A model generated the notes under the pieces. It was given only the letters and a program-made list of their open reading frames with translations. It searched no databases and was not told the DNA's origin. A DNA stretch of 13,905 bases. Origin: JAAUSY01 sp964526735. Its GTDB lineage: Bacteria; Chloroflexota; Chloroflexia; Chloroflexales; Chloroflexaceae. The stretch covers positions 1 to 13,905 of the forward strand of contig CAZGLO010000087.1 in the NCBI GenBank assembly GCA_964526735.1, read 5' to 3'. Positions 13,853 to 13,905 of the stretch are shown piece by piece (position 1 is the stretch's first letter; the number at the start of each line of letters is the position of its first letter). The position numbers and the translations under genes were made by a program.

Positions 13853-13905
13853 GTGACTACTCCCAACCCGAAAGGGTTGGGCTTCTCGGGTCGAAACCCA
13901 GGCTG
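13853..13905 (-). mobile_element. Possible right end / omega-RNA tail of an IS200/IS605-family TnpB element (partial)
   Basis: On the minus strand, two hairpins (GGGT-TTCG-ACCC, 13899-13888; CCCAACCC-TTTC-GGGTTGGG, 13881-13862) are followed at once by AGTAGTCAC ending at 13853. An AAG-CCC stem-GGG-AGTAGTCAC layout is what I recall at the right ends of many tnpB-carrying IS605-family elements, where it is also the scaffold end of the guide (omega) RNA. The tnpB gene would lie right of the window on the minus strand. This is pattern recognition without a database check. Confidence 0.5.

Overview
The window (about 13.9 kb, moderately GC-rich) looks like a bacterial chromosome segment, most likely from Chloroflexota. 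This assignment is an inference. It rests on the long Pro/Thr linker between a membrane anchor and a sugar-hydrolase domain, on Gln/Pro-rich extensions on membrane proteins, on TTG starts, and on a plant/cyanobacterial-type FGGY kinase. No rRNA or tRNA gene was seen to confirm it. Eleven protein genes can be supported; one of them runs off the left edge.

Layout. Positions 1-2199 (+) carry a two-gene sodium:solute symporter operon. Its small subunit (DUF4212) has a repetitive Gln/Pro/Trp/Gly tail, and the large subunit follows 15 nt later. Positions 2358-3755 (+) encode a CPA2-type Na+(K+)/H+ antiporter, so a Na+-driven uptake system sits beside a likely Na+-extruding pump. Positions 3743-5246 (-) hold a hot-dog acyl-CoA thioesterase followed by an overlapping NAGPA-type phosphodiester glycosidase lipoprotein; a 15-nt tandem repeat lies across their junction. 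Positions 5247-5489 are a divergent control region with a promoter for each side and a terminator-like hairpin in the fabD leader. Positions 5490-7775 (+) are fabD and fabF, followed 26 nt later by a membrane-anchored clan GH-A glycosidase (7802-9913) and then an FGGY kinase of D-ribulokinase type (10048-11517). A small DUF4258 protein (11514-11894, -) converges on the kinase; the two stop codons overlap in TTAA.

Positions 11895-12410 hold no gene. They carry AT-rich palindromes, two possible minus-strand promoters and an array of six TGTCA elements spaced 10-11 bp apart. Positions 12411-13706 (-) encode a soluble von Willebrand A-domain protein. The right edge holds an intrinsic terminator reading leftward (13753-13781). 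It also holds two hairpins ending in GTAGTCAC on the minus strand (13853-13905), which resemble the right end and omega-RNA tail of an IS200/IS605-family TnpB element whose body would lie outside the window.

How the genes work together. The left third is membrane transport with sodium cycling. The centre joins fatty-acid initiation and elongation (FabD supplies malonyl-ACP, FabF condenses it) to a divergent thioesterase that removes acyl groups from CoA. The remainder is carbohydrate handling. No complete novel system was found. The strongest unexplained signals are the possible omega-RNA end, the fabD leader attenuator-like structure, the phased TGTCA array and the repetitive tail on the symporter small subunit.
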